64,000 bases of DNA from Rhodospirillaceae bacterium LM-1 (GTDB taxonomy: Bacteria; Pseudomonadota; Alphaproteobacteria; Rhodospirillales; WMHbin7), in the NCBI GenBank assembly GCA_902725215.1, contig CACUVI010000026.1, positions 124,001 to 188,000 of the forward strand. The letters are read 5' to 3'. Positions 1 through 8,662 of the stretch are shown in pieces. Positions within the stretch are counted from its first letter, which is position 1, and every line of letters begins with the position of its first letter. Under the pieces are notes generated by a model, which saw only the letters and a program-made list of their open reading frames with translations, was not told where the DNA came from and did not search any database. A program made the translations under genes and the position numbers.

Positions 1-1265
1 TTTACGAGGCGTTGCTGCAAGCAAGGCCGGAACTGAACGCGGTGCGCAACAATCTGGCGGTCTGCCTGAACGAGTTGGGCAGGCCAAACGAGGCGCTGGC
101 CGTTCTGGCGCCCTTGGCGCAAATCCATGCGCCACCAGAGATGCTCGCCAATCGGGGCAATGCGTTGCGGGCGCTGGGTCGATTTGCCGAAGCCGAGACG
201 GCTTATTCGCTTGTGGTCAATGCAGCGCCGATGGACGCAATGGCGCTCAGCAATCTGGCCTTGTCGTTGCAAGATCAGGGCAAACTTCAAGAAGCGGTCA
301 AGGCGTTCGAGCGGGCCTGCGCCATGCTGCCGGGCGATGCCAGCCTAAGGGCCAATCTGGGCGGCGCCCAATTGATGGCGGGCGATTTCGCCAAGGGCTT
401 CGCTGCACACGAGTTTCGTCTGGCAGGCTCGGCCACCGAAGCGGCGATGAAGGCTTGCGGATTGCCTCTGTGGGACGGCAAGCCCTTGAACGGTCGAAGG
501 CTGTTGGTCTGGACAGAGCAAGGACTTGGCGATTCCATGCAGTTCCTGCGCTTTCTGCCCGGACTGGATGGCAAGCCAGTGGTGATGGCGCAAGGGGCGC
601 TGATGCGCCTTGTCCAGTCGGTCGGCAATGTCGATGCGGTTTATGGGTGGAACGATGTTCCGCCGACCTGCGACGTGCAAATCGCGTTGCTGTCGCTGGC
701 CCGCCTTATGAACTGCAAAAGCGAGACGGACATTCCCCCCTGCGGTCTTGCGCCTGATCCTCTGCTGAAAGATTTGTGGGGACAAAGACTGGGCGATCTT
801 AACCGCCCGCGCATCGGCCTGTCCTGGCAGGGCAATCCTGCCATGAAGGCCGACAAGGCCCGCTCGGTCGCATTGGACCAGCTAAAACCCCTGTTCGATG
901 TGGCGGGCGTCAATTGGATATCCCTGCAAACCGGAGATGTGGGCGGGCAGATCGAGGGTTTGGGGCTTCCCTTGCTCGATCTGGGCCGCGAGATCAGCGA
1001 TCTGGCCGATACGGCGGCCATCATGGCGCATCTTGATCTGGTGATCGCCATCGACAGCGCCGCAGCGCATCTGGCGGGCAGCCTTGGCCGTCCGACCTGG
1101 ATCATGGTGCGGGCCAATCCCGATTGGCGCTGGCCGCCTAAGGCCGAAAGCACGCCCTGGTATCCGCAGGCCAGATTGTGGCGTCAGGATCGGCTGGGCG
1201 ATTGGAAGCCCATCATCGAAGCTATGGCTTCGGCCCTTCCCACATTTTTGCGAGGGCTTGGGTGA
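1..1265 (+). CDS. TPR protein with GT9-like glycosyltransferase domain (5' truncated)
   Basis: The reading frame is already open at base 3, so the N-terminus lies outside the window; 420 residues are visible. The first 140 or so are tetratricopeptide repeats, with typical spacing such as the stretch ANRGNALRALGRFAEAETAY. The rest resembles the heptosyltransferase-like (GT9) domain found fused to TPRs: an EQGLGDSMQF motif, then IAIDSAAAHLAGSLGRP and a WRWPP...TPWYP signature near the end. The same plan recurs in the genes at 8601-10034, 14751-16424 and 16393-19410, so this is a local paralogue family. Family knowledge suggests a glycosyltransferase role; donor and acceptor are unknown. The last 44 bases overlap, tail to tail, the 3' end of the GT41 gene on the other strand, and the final residues are read from the antisense of that gene's conserved C-terminus. 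Confidence 0.75.
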   Translation, partial: YEALLQARPELNAVRNNLAVCLNELGRPNEALAVLAPLAQIHAPPEMLANRGNALRALGRFAEAETAYSLVVNAAPMDAMALSNLALSLQDQGKLQEAVKAFERACAMLPGDASLRANLGGAQLMAGDFAKGFAAHEFRLAGSATEAAMKACGLPLWDGKPLNGRRLLVWTEQGLGDSMQFLRFLPGLDGKPVVMAQGALMRLVQSVGNVDAVYGWNDVPPTCDVQIALLSLARLMNCKSETDIPPCGLAPDPLLKDLWGQRLGDLNRPRIGLSWQGNPAMKADKARSVALDQLKPLFDVAGVNWISLQTGDVGGQIEGLGLPLLDLGREISDLADTAAIMAHLDLVIAIDSAAAHLAGSLGRPTWIMVRANPDWRWPPKAESTPWYPQARLWRQDRLGDWKPIIEAMASALPTFLRGLG

Positions 1266-3483
1266 AGTCGGCGGCGAAAGCCTGCTTGTCCATCAAGGGC
1301 GATGCGGCGAGGATTGCGCGCTGTCCTTCGCGCTGATGGGCCAAGGCGGGGACGTCGCTGGCCAGCTTGGCGGCCAGGGCCACGTAAGCGGCTTCGTCGC
1401 TTGCGATCAGATGGGGTAGATTGGCGCAAGAAAGGATGGAAGCGCCGACGCGCTGGGCGTGGCGCGATCCCGCCAGCGTGACCAGGGGCACGCCCATCCA
1501 CAAAGCCTCGCAACTGGTGGCGGTGCCGTTGTAGTGAACCGGATCGAGTGCCACGTCGATGCGCGAATAAAGGGCCAGATGGCCGCCGGTTTCGGGGACG
1601 CGCCCCAGCAGCTCGACTTGCAAAGGATCGATGCCGTGATGGCCCAGGCGTTGATACAGGCGCTTCTTCACCCCCTCGTCGGCCAGCGGGCGGGCCTTCA
1701 GCAAAAAGCGCGATTGGGGAACCTGTTTCAGAATGCGCCCGATCAGGGACAGGTCGCGCTCGGTCAGCTTGGCCAGGGCGTTGAAGGAACCGAAGGTAAC
1801 AAAACCATTGGCCAGGGCGGGCGGCGGTGCGGGTTGCGGCGCATTCTCGTCGGGCCGGTAGCACAAGAAACCGGGCAGGCGCGCCAACCGCTCGGCGCTT
1901 CTACCGTCTTCGGGATCGGCAACGGCGTCGGTGATCCGCCAATCGATGCGCGACAGACCGGTGCTGGCGGGATAGCCCAGCCAACTGGCCTGCACGGGGG
2001 CGGGCTTCAAGACGAACAGCGGCAAGCGGTTGCCCGCCGTATGGCCGGACAGATCGATCAGAATGTGAACGCCATCGTCGCGCACTTGCTTGGCCGCCTG
2101 CTCGTCGCTCATGCCCATCAGGTCGCGCCAGACATGGGCGTAACCCTTTAACCGTTCCGTCACCTCGTCTTGGTTTGCCACGTCGGCATAGAGATAAAGC
2201 TGCACCTCGAGGGGGTTCAGCGCTTCCAGCAAGGGTTCCAGGAAGTAGGCCACCGAATGGCGTTTGAAATCCGCCGACACAAGGCCCAGCCGCAAGGGCT
2301 TGGGCAATTTGCCGCCCGCCTTCGCCACGCCGGGCAACACCGTGATCCGCTTTTCCTGGTAATCGCCCCAGCGGCGATGTTCAAGATGCAAAGCATCTCT
2401 GTCCGTCGTCTCGTCATAATTCAGGCACATCAAAAAATTCTGCGACGCCGCGCGGTCTTGGGCGTTTAAAGAGATGGCGCGCTTAAAGGCGGCCTTGGCC
2501 TCCGTGATGCGGGCCGTCGCCGTCAGCGCATTGCCAAGATTCACATAAGCATCGGCGAAACTGGGGTTGCGGGCGATGGCTTGCTCGTGGCTGCGGATGG
2601 CTTCGTCGGTGCGCCCCATGGCGGCCTGCGCCACGCCCAAAGCGTCAAGTGCTGCGCTCGAGGCGGGATCGTGCGACAAAGCATGGCGGTAATGGCGCTG
2701 CGCCAATTCATAGCCGCCCTCTTCCATGGCCAGACGGCCCAGATTGAGATGGGCCTCGACATAGTTCGGACGCAGAGCGGCGGCGCGGCCATAGCTTTCC
2801 CTGGCCTCTTCGCGCTTGCCTTGGGCCGACAGAATATTGCCCAGTACGTTATGGGCCTCGGGCAGTTGCGGGGCCAGGGTCAGGGAATGTCTGGCCGCCG
2901 GTTCGGCCTGGGCGGCGCGCCTCAGATGGGACAAGGCGGTGGCCAAATTGACCCAGGCGGCGGCGAAAGCGGGGGCGAGGTTGGCCGCCTTTCCGAAGGC
3001 TTCGGCAGCCCCCTCATAGTCGGCAAGGCCCATCAGGGCCACGCCCAGATTGTTCCAAGGTTCGTGACGAGCCGGAGCCAGCCTAGCCGCCTCGCGGAAG
3101 GATTGGGCGGCGTCGCCCGTCAGGCCCAACGACAACAGCGCGTTGCCCAGGTTGTTGTGGGCCGAAATGATCGCGGGATCGATGGAAATGACATGGCGAT
3201 AGGCGACGACGGCCTTGTCCAGGCGGCCTTGCGCAAAGCGCACATCGCCCAGGCGCAGCCAGACGGCCACATTGGCGGGGCTTGTGGCGCCGACCACTTC
3301 AAGCTCAAGCGCCGCCTCGTCATGGCGGCCCAATTGGTGCAAGGCGCCGCCCAGTTCATAGCGCGCCTCGCCGAAGGCGGGGTCTTGCTTCAAGGCTTCG
3401 CGCAGCAGGGGTTCGGCCTTTTCAGGCTTGCCCAGGCGCTGCGCCTCTTGCGCATCCTTTAAAAGTTGCTTGGGGGAACTCAT
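1222..3483 (-). CDS. TPR/SPINDLY-type O-glycosyltransferase (GT41), copy 1
   Basis: A 753-residue protein: about nine tetratricopeptide repeats (residues ~1-330), then a GT41 catalytic region related to O-GlcNAc transferase and plant SPINDLY. Visible motifs are [11 protein letters not shown] (His near 409), [26 protein letters not shown] (Lys near 572) and [15 protein letters not shown] followed by [11 protein letters not shown]. The last block looks more like SPINDLY (GTTTTCESLYMGVP, recalled from memory) than human OGT (CNGHTTG). Family enzymes move a sugar from a nucleotide sugar to Ser/Thr of proteins in the cytoplasm. The ATG at 3483 is chosen because it overlaps the upstream stop (ATGA), behind AAGGAG; the frame stays open further upstream, but only as a shadow of the preceding gene. 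It is the last gene of the gmd-fcl-GT41-GT41 operon. Confidence 0.85.
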   Translation of the reverse strand: MSSPKQLLKDAQEAQRLGKPEKAEPLLREALKQDPAFGEARYELGGALHQLGRHDEAALELEVVGATSPANVAVWLRLGDVRFAQGRLDKAVVAYRHVISIDPAIISAHNNLGNALLSLGLTGDAAQSFREAARLAPARHEPWNNLGVALMGLADYEGAAEAFGKAANLAPAFAAAWVNLATALSHLRRAAQAEPAARHSLTLAPQLPEAHNVLGNILSAQGKREEARESYGRAAALRPNYVEAHLNLGRLAMEEGGYELAQRHYRHALSHDPASSAALDALGVAQAAMGRTDEAIRSHEQAIARNPSFADAYVNLGNALTATARITEAKAAFKRAISLNAQDRAASQNFLMCLNYDETTDRDALHLEHRRWGDYQEKRITVLPGVAKAGGKLPKPLRLGLVSADFKRHSVAYFLEPLLEALNPLEVQLYLYADVANQDEVTERLKGYAHVWRDLMGMSDEQAAKQVRDDGVHILIDLSGHTAGNRLPLFVLKPAPVQASWLGYPASTGLSRIDWRITDAVADPEDGRSAERLARLPGFLCYRPDENAPQPAPPPALANGFVTFGSFNALAKLTERDLSLIGRILKQVPQSRFLLKARPLADEGVKKRLYQRLGHHGIDPLQVELLGRVPETGGHLALYSRIDVALDPVHYNGTATSCEALWMGVPLVTLAGSRHAQRVGASILSCANLPHLIASDEAAYVALAAKLASDVPALAHQREGQRAILAASPLMDKQAFAADFTQALAKMWEGPKP
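1235..2454. repeat. 1.22-kb imperfect direct repeat, copy A (GT41 catalytic region)
   Basis: This stretch aligns without gaps to 3487-4706 at a constant offset of 2252 bases. Identity is high by eye, with mostly third-position differences. The repeat spans the catalytic half of both GT41 genes and stops abruptly where the TPR regions begin, which fits a tandem duplication or later gene conversion. Confidence 0.85.
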
Positions 3484-5420
3484 GCTCCTTCCCACATTTT
3501 TGCGAGGGCTTGAGTGAAGTCGGCTGCGAAGGCCTGCTTGTCCATCAGGGGCGAAGCGGCGACGGTTTGGCGTTGGGTCTGGCGGGCGGTTGCCAGGGCA
3601 GGAATGTCGCTGGCGAGCTTGGCGGCTAGGGCGACATAGGCGTCGTCGTCCTTGGCAATCAGATGCGCCAAATTGGCGCGCGTCAGAATGGAAGCGCCGA
3701 CGCGCTGGGCATGGCGGGTTCCGGCAAGCGTGACCAGGGGCACGCCCATCCACAAGGCCTCGCAGCTGGTGGCGGTGCCGTTGTAATGAACCGGATCGAG
3801 TGCAATGTCGATGCGCGCGTAAAGGGCCAGATGCCCACCGGTTTCAGAAACGCGGCCCAGCAGTTCGACCCGCAAGGGATCGATGCCGTGATGGTCCAGG
3901 CGCTGACACAGGCGCTTCTTCACCCCCTCGTCGGCCAGCGGGCGGGCCTTCAGCAAGAAGCGCGACTGTGGAACCTGCTTCAGGATGCGCCCGATCAGGG
4001 ACAGGTCGCGCTCGGTCAGCTTGGCCAGGGCGTTGAACGAGCCGAAGGTGACGAAACCGTTGTCCAGGGCAGGCGACACTGAGGGTTGCGGCGCGCTCTC
4101 GTCGGGGCGATAGCACAAAAAGCCGGGTAGGCGCATCGGACGCTCGGTGCTCATGCCGTCTTGGGGATCGGCCAGGGCGTCGGTGATCCGCCAATCGATG
4201 CGCGACAGGCCGGTGGTGGCCGGATAGCCCAGCCAACTGGCCTGCACCGGGGCTGGCTTCAAGACGAACATCGGCAAGCGGTTGCCCGCCGTATGGCCGG
4301 ACAGGTCGATCAGGATATGAACGCCATCGTCGCGCACCAGCTTGGCCGCCTGCTCGTCGCTCATGCCCATCAGGTCGCGCCAGACATGGGCGCAGCCCTT
4401 CAGCCGTTGGGTCACCTCGTCTTGATTGGCCACGTCGGCGTAAAGATAAAGCTGCACCTCTTCGCGGTTCAGCGCCTCCAGCAAAGGCTCGAGGAAATAG
4501 GCCACCGAATGGCGCTTGAAATCCGCCGACACCAAACCCAGCCGCAAGGGCCTGGGCAATTTGCCGCCCAGCTTTGCCACGCCGGGCAACACCGTGATCC
4601 GCTTCTCCTGATAATCGCCCCAGCGGCGATGTTCAAGATACAAACCATCCAGGTCCGTCGTCTCGTCGTAGTTCAGGCACATCAGAAAATTTTGCGACGC
4701 CGCGCGCTCATTCTTCTCCATCACCTGCGCCCAGCGAAGGGCGGCCACCGCCGCCTTGATGCGCCCCTCTGCCATGAAGGCGCTGGCGAGATTGACGCGC
4801 GCCGAAGCGAAGCTGGGATCGATGGCGATCGCTTGCTCGTGGCATTCGATGGCGTCGCTCAGGCGGCCCTCAAGCTGCATCAGGCCGCCCAGATTGTCCT
4901 GCGCCTTGGCGTGCATGGGGTCGATGTTCAGCGATTGCCGATACCAAGCCTCGGCTTCGGCCAGACGTTCGGCCTTTTGCAAAACGGCGCCCAGATTGTT
5001 GGCCGTGCTGGCGTCGGGTGTTTGGAAAAACGCCTTTTGCAGCATGTCGGCCGCTTCGCCGTAGCGGCCGGTCTGCGCCAGCAGCAGGCCCAGGCGTTGA
5101 TGGGCCTGCGTCATTTTGGGATCTTGGGCCAGGGTTCGTTCGAAGAAGGCGATGGCCTCGTCATTCTTACCCTGGGCCTGGAGCGCTTCGGCCAGATTGA
5201 GGAAAAGCTCGGCGGTTTGAAATCCTGCGTCCAATACGGCGCGAAAGCAATGCTCGGCCTCGTCTGGCCGCTCTAGGGCGAAGGCGATGCCGCCCAGCAG
5301 ATACTGGGCTTCAACGTCGCCGGGATTGGCGGTCAACAGGTCGCTGGTCAGCGCCTTGGCTTCCTGCAACTTGCCTTGCGCGTAGAGCTGGAAGGCTTGT
5401 GCAAGCTGGGGCGAGGTCAT
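3480..5420 (-). CDS. TPR/SPINDLY-type O-glycosyltransferase (GT41), copy 2
   Basis: A 646-residue protein with about six TPRs (residues ~5-235) followed by the GT41 catalytic region. His304 (FKRHSVAYF), Lys467 (FNALAKLT), the [15 protein letters not shown] block (547-561) and His570 are present, so the enzyme looks intact. The last 406 codons are nearly identical to those of the neighbouring copy, while the TPR arrays differ, which suggests a duplicated catalytic unit with different target recognition. The ATG overlaps the stop of fcl (ATGA), so translational coupling to GDP-fucose synthesis is likely. The predicted role is cytoplasmic protein O-glycosylation; fucose as donor is inferred from the operon and from SPINDLY biochemistry, and GlcNAc remains possible. 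Confidence 0.86.
   Translation of the reverse strand: MTSPQLAQAFQLYAQGKLQEAKALTSDLLTANPGDVEAQYLLGGIAFALERPDEAEHCFRAVLDAGFQTAELFLNLAEALQAQGKNDEAIAFFERTLAQDPKMTQAHQRLGLLLAQTGRYGEAADMLQKAFFQTPDASTANNLGAVLQKAERLAEAEAWYRQSLNIDPMHAKAQDNLGGLMQLEGRLSDAIECHEQAIAIDPSFASARVNLASAFMAEGRIKAAVAALRWAQVMEKNERAASQNFLMCLNYDETTDLDGLYLEHRRWGDYQEKRITVLPGVAKLGGKLPRPLRLGLVSADFKRHSVAYFLEPLLEALNREEVQLYLYADVANQDEVTQRLKGCAHVWRDLMGMSDEQAAKLVRDDGVHILIDLSGHTAGNRLPMFVLKPAPVQASWLGYPATTGLSRIDWRITDALADPQDGMSTERPMRLPGFLCYRPDESAPQPSVSPALDNGFVTFGSFNALAKLTERDLSLIGRILKQVPQSRFLLKARPLADEGVKKRLCQRLDHHGIDPLRVELLGRVSETGGHLALYARIDIALDPVHYNGTATSCEALWMGVPLVTLAGTRHAQRVGASILTRANLAHLIAKDDDAYVALAAKLASDIPALATARQTQRQTVAASPLMDKQAFAADFTQALAKMWEGA
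3487..4706. repeat. 1.22-kb imperfect direct repeat, copy B (GT41 catalytic region)
   Basis: Partner of the copy at 1235-2454, same orientation, with no insertions or deletions. The shared left end carries the bases CACATTTTTGCGAGGGCTTG, which encode the common Trp-containing C-terminus on the minus strand. Confidence 0.85.
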
Positions 5421-6391
5421 TTTCCGCCCGCCTTGATTTCAAGCGCCCTATTCTCCAGAAACCAGCCATAGGCGTTGGCCAAGCCACCGGCCAGACATGT
5501 TTTTGCGCTCCAGCCCAGGGCTTTTAGGCGCGAACTGTCCATCACTTTTCTGGGGGTGCCGTCGGGCTTGCTCAGATCATGGACGAAACGCCCCCGCCAG
5601 CCGATGACGGCGGCGATGGTTTGCGCCAGTTCCAGGATTGAATGTTCCAGCCCAGTGCCTAGATTGACGAAATTCTCGCTCGAATAGGACTTGAGCAGAA
5701 AGACCAAACCGTCGGCGCAATCATCGACGAACAAGAATTCGCGGGTCGGCTTGCCTGTTCCCCACATGACGACTTCATCCTGGCCTGCCTGCTTGGCGTC
5801 ATGCACCTTGCGGATCAAAGCCGCCACGGCGTGGCTGTTCTCGGGATGGTAATTGTCGCCGGGGCCGTACAGGTTGGTCGGCATGGCGGCGATGAAATCG
5901 CAGCCATATTGGCGACGATAGGCTTGGCACAGTTTGATGCCCGCGATCTTGGCCACCGCGTACCATTCGTTGGTGGGTTCCAACGGCCCGCTTAGCAAGG
6001 CGTCTTCATGCAGGGGCTGCGGGGCTAGGCGGGGATAGATGCAGGACGATCCCAGAAACAGCAGCTTCTCGACGCCCAGCCGATAGGCGGCGTGGATGAT
6101 GTTGGTTTCGATGGTCAGATTGTCATAGATGAAATTGGCGGGGTACGACTCGTTGGCGTGAATGCCGCCCACCCGCGCCGCCGCCATGATGATCGCCTGC
6201 GGCTTTTTGGCCGCCATCCAGTCTTCCACCGCCTGCTGGCGGGTCAGATCAAGCTCGGCGTGGCTGGCGGTCAGGATCTCGCAGTCTTCGCTGGCTAGGC
6301 GGCGCAGGACGGCAGCACCCACCATGCCGCGATGGCCCGCCACCCAGACCCGCTTGCCCGCCAGCTGAAAAGGCGTCTCAGTCGTGGGCAT
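5417..6391 (-). CDS. fcl: GDP-L-fucose synthase
   Basis: A 324-residue member of the extended short-chain dehydrogenase family. It converts GDP-4-keto-6-deoxy-D-mannose to GDP-L-fucose by epimerisation at C3 and C5 and NADPH-dependent reduction. The Rossmann motif is [13 protein letters not shown] at residues ~19-31. The Tyr-Lys pair is in [10 protein letters not shown], and the ATCH-like motifs [10 protein letters not shown] and [11 protein letters not shown] are clear family signatures. The start ATG lies 14 bases inside the end of gmd, and its stop overlaps the next gene, so the operon is tightly coupled. It completes the GDP-fucose pathway begun by gmd and supplies donor to a glycosyltransferase, most simply the two GT41 genes downstream. 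Confidence 0.93.
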   Translation of the reverse strand: MPTTETPFQLAGKRVWVAGHRGMVGAAVLRRLASEDCEILTASHAELDLTRQQAVEDWMAAKKPQAIIMAAARVGGIHANESYPANFIYDNLTIETNIIHAAYRLGVEKLLFLGSSCIYPRLAPQPLHEDALLSGPLEPTNEWYAVAKIAGIKLCQAYRRQYGCDFIAAMPTNLYGPGDNYHPENSHAVAALIRKVHDAKQAGQDEVVMWGTGKPTREFLFVDDCADGLVFLLKSYSSENFVNLGTGLEHSILELAQTIAAVIGWRGRFVHDLSKPDGTPRKVMDSSRLKALGWSAKTCLAGGLANAYGWFLENRALEIKAGGK

Positions 6392-7442
6392 GCGCCCCCT
6401 TGGCTTTGAACAGCGCCAGATCGGATTCGACCATTTCCCGAACTAGATCGGCGAAGTGAATTTTAGGCGTCCATCCCAGCTTGGCGCGCGACTTCTCGGC
6501 GTCGCCCAGCAGCAGGTCCACTTCCGCCGGGCGGAAATAGCGCGGATCGATCTCCACCAGCACCTGTCCCGTCTTGGCGCAAAGGCCCTTCTCATCGACG
6601 CCAGCACCCGTCCAGGCGATGCTTCTGCCGACCACCGCGAAGGCGGCTTCGACGAATTCGCGCACCGAATGGGTTTCGCCGGTCGCCAGCACGTAATCGT
6701 CGGGCTGGGCCTGTTGCAAAATGCGCCACATGCCCTCCACATATTCCCTGGCATGGCCCCAGTCGCGCTTGGCGTCCATATTGCCCAGATACAGCTTGTC
6801 CTGCTTGCCCATTTCCATAGCGGCGACGGCGCGGGTGATCTTGCGGGTGACGAAGGTTTCGCCGCGCGTGGGGCCTTCATGGTTGAACAGAATGCCGTTC
6901 GAGGCGTGAAAGCCATAGGCCTCGCGGTAATTGACCGTGATCCAATAGCCGTACAGCTTGGCCACCGCATAGGGGCTGCGCGGATGGAAGGGCGTGGTTT
7001 CGCTTTGCGGCGTTTCATGCACCTTGCCGTACAGCTCGCTGGTCGAGGCTTGGTAAAATCGCACGCGGTCCTTCATGTCCAGGATGCGGATGGCCTCCAG
7101 CAGGCGCAGCACGCCCAGCGCATCGGCATTGGCGGTATATTCCGGGCTTTCGAAGCTGACCTGAACATGGCTTTGGGCGGCCAGATTGTAGATCTCCGTC
7201 GGTTGCACTTCCTGCACCAGCCGAATCAGCGCCGTCGAATCGGTCATGTCGCCGTAATGCAGCTTGAAATGCACGTTCTTCTCGTGCAGGTCGCGGTACA
7301 GATGATCGACGCGGGCCGAGTTGAACGAGGAGGAGCGGCGCTTGACGCCATGCACCTGATAGCCCTTGGCCAACAGCAATTCGGCCAGATAGGCCCCATC
7401 CTGACCGGTCACCCCGGTGATCAATGCGATTTTGTCCGACAC
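6378..7442 (-). CDS. gmd: GDP-mannose 4,6-dehydratase
   Basis: A 354-residue SDR enzyme that makes GDP-4-keto-6-deoxy-D-mannose from GDP-mannose, the committed step to GDP-L-fucose. It shows the N-terminal NADP-binding motif [14 protein letters not shown], the catalytic block STSELYGKV and [12 protein letters not shown], and the family motif [15 protein letters not shown]. Length matches the family. Translation probably starts at a GTG (7442), giving [11 protein letters not shown] good promoter sits 30-60 bases upstream. It is the first gene of the gmd-fcl-GT41-GT41 operon. Confidence 0.94.
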   Translation of the reverse strand: MSDKIALITGVTGQDGAYLAELLLAKGYQVHGVKRRSSSFNSARVDHLYRDLHEKNVHFKLHYGDMTDSTALIRLVQEVQPTEIYNLAAQSHVQVSFESPEYTANADALGVLRLLEAIRILDMKDRVRFYQASTSELYGKVHETPQSETTPFHPRSPYAVAKLYGYWITVNYREAYGFHASNGILFNHEGPTRGETFVTRKITRAVAAMEMGKQDKLYLGNMDAKRDWGHAREYVEGMWRILQQAQPDDYVLATGETHSVREFVEAAFAVVGRSIAWTGAGVDEKGLCAKTGQVLVEIDPRYFRPAEVDLLLGDAEKSRAKLGWTPKIHFADLVREMVESDLALFKAKGAHAHD

Positions 7443-7474
7443 GTGAAAGATCCCTATGGTACGAAAGCCTGTCC

Positions 7475-7502
7475 GTTATACTACGGGCAGGGGGTTTGTC
7501 AG
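7475..7502 (-). promoter_or_regulatory. Sigma-70-type promoter for the gmd operon
   Basis: Read on the minus strand, a -35 element CTGACA (7502-7497) and a -10 element TATAAC (7480-7475) are separated by 16 bases, each one mismatch from consensus. Transcription would begin near 7468, about 26 bases before the gmd GTG. The -35 overlaps the Shine-Dalgarno of the divergent glycosyltransferase gene. Confidence 0.55.
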
Positions 7503-7513
7503 GAGGAAAAGAG

Positions 7514-8662
7514 GTGGTCAGCGGCTCAAACTGCCTTGGATTGACCTGGGCATTGTCCAGCCTGTCGGGCTATGGGGTCTATGGAACCCGCCTCGCCCTG
7601 TCCTGGCTGAAAAGCGGGCGCGGGTCGGTGGCCCTGTATCAGACGCCGTTGGCCCTCAGCCTCAATCCACTGGAAGAGCGGCAATTGGCCCCGGCCCTGG
7701 CCCCGGCAAGGGCCTTCGAGGAGGGGGAAGGGCGGGTCGAGCCTGCGCATCCGGTTTTGCACGGGCTGGGCAACGGCATGGGTTTGCACCCCGTGTCCGA
7801 ACGGGTGTGGGGACGGCCCGACATCGGCTGCATCGCCTTCGAGGATACGCGCTTTTCCCCGCCAGAAATCGAGCGCGCCAAAAGATTCGAGCGCTTGATC
7901 GCCATCTCGGCCTGGAATGCCGACCTTTTGAAGGGGCTGGGATTCGAAAATGTCGTTCTGGCCCGCCAGGGCATTTCGCCCGACTTGTTCCATCCCCGGC
8001 CCCGGCGCGGCCTTTTCAAGGATCGTTTCGTTCTTTTCTCGGGTGGGAAGCTCGAATATCGCAAGGGCCAAGACATCGTGCTGGCCGCCTTTCGCGTCTT
8101 TTGCCAGCGCCATCCCGACGCCTTGCTGTTGACGGCTTGGCAAAGCCCGCATGCTGAAGACGCCAAACCATTCTTGCAGGTCGGCCATGTCGAGGGCTTG
8201 CCCGAAAAGAACGGGCAGGGCGGCTTAAAAATCGCCGACTGGGCGCAGGCCAACGGCGTGCCGGAAGGTTCCTTCATCGATCTGGGCTATGTGCCCAACG
8301 CCATGATGCCCGCCGTGCTGGGCGAATGCGATGCGGCCCTGTTTCCCAACCGCTGCGAGGGGGGAACCAATCTGGTCGCCATGGAATGTCTGGCCATGGG
8401 GCTGCCGGTGATTCTGGCCGCCAATACCGGACAAAAGGACGTGCTGGATCTGGTGGGCGGTCTGGCGCTGGGCAGGCAAGGCGTCGTGAAGCCCCCCCAT
8501 GCCCAGGCGGGCGTGCTGGGTTGGGGCGAATCGGACGTCGAGGAAGTTTTGGCCGCCCTTGAAACGACATATCAAAAGCGCGAGCGCTGGCCCGAGACGG
8601 CTAGCCGGATGATGACGTGGGACTGGGATTCCCAGAACGAGCGGCTTTTTCAAGCTCTGTAG
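7514..8662 (+). CDS. Glycosyltransferase, GT4-type
   Basis: A 382-residue glycosyltransferase with a GT-B fold. The C-terminal donor-binding half is clear: FSGGKLEYRKGQDIVLAAF (the usual G-x-L-x-x-x-KG element) and CEGGTNLVAMECLAMGLPV (the E-x7-E motif), followed by NTGQKD. The start is a GTG at 7514, seven bases after a perfect AGGAGG (7501-7506); the frame is open further upstream but that part overlaps gmd and lacks a ribosome site. Substrates cannot be told from sequence. It is transcribed divergently from the gmd operon and shares its control region, so a role in the same glycan pathway is likely. Its last 62 bases overlap the opposite-strand TPR gene. Confidence 0.85.
   Translation: MVSGSNCLGLTWALSSLSGYGVYGTRLALSWLKSGRGSVALYQTPLALSLNPLEERQLAPALAPARAFEEGEGRVEPAHPVLHGLGNGMGLHPVSERVWGRPDIGCIAFEDTRFSPPEIERAKRFERLIAISAWNADLLKGLGFENVVLARQGISPDLFHPRPRRGLFKDRFVLFSGGKLEYRKGQDIVLAAFRVFCQRHPDALLLTAWQSPHAEDAKPFLQVGHVEGLPEKNGQGGLKIADWAQANGVPEGSFIDLGYVPNAMMPAVLGECDAALFPNRCEGGTNLVAMECLAMGLPVILAANTGQKDVLDLVGGLALGRQGVVKPPHAQAGVLGWGESDVEEVLAALETTYQKRERWPETASRMMTWDWDSQNERLFQAL

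Noticed and set aside
3484..3753. In-frame upstream extension of the first GT41 gene by 90 codons
   Set aside because: It overlaps the conserved C-terminus of the preceding GT41 gene in another frame; the ATG at 3483 with start-stop overlap is a better start.
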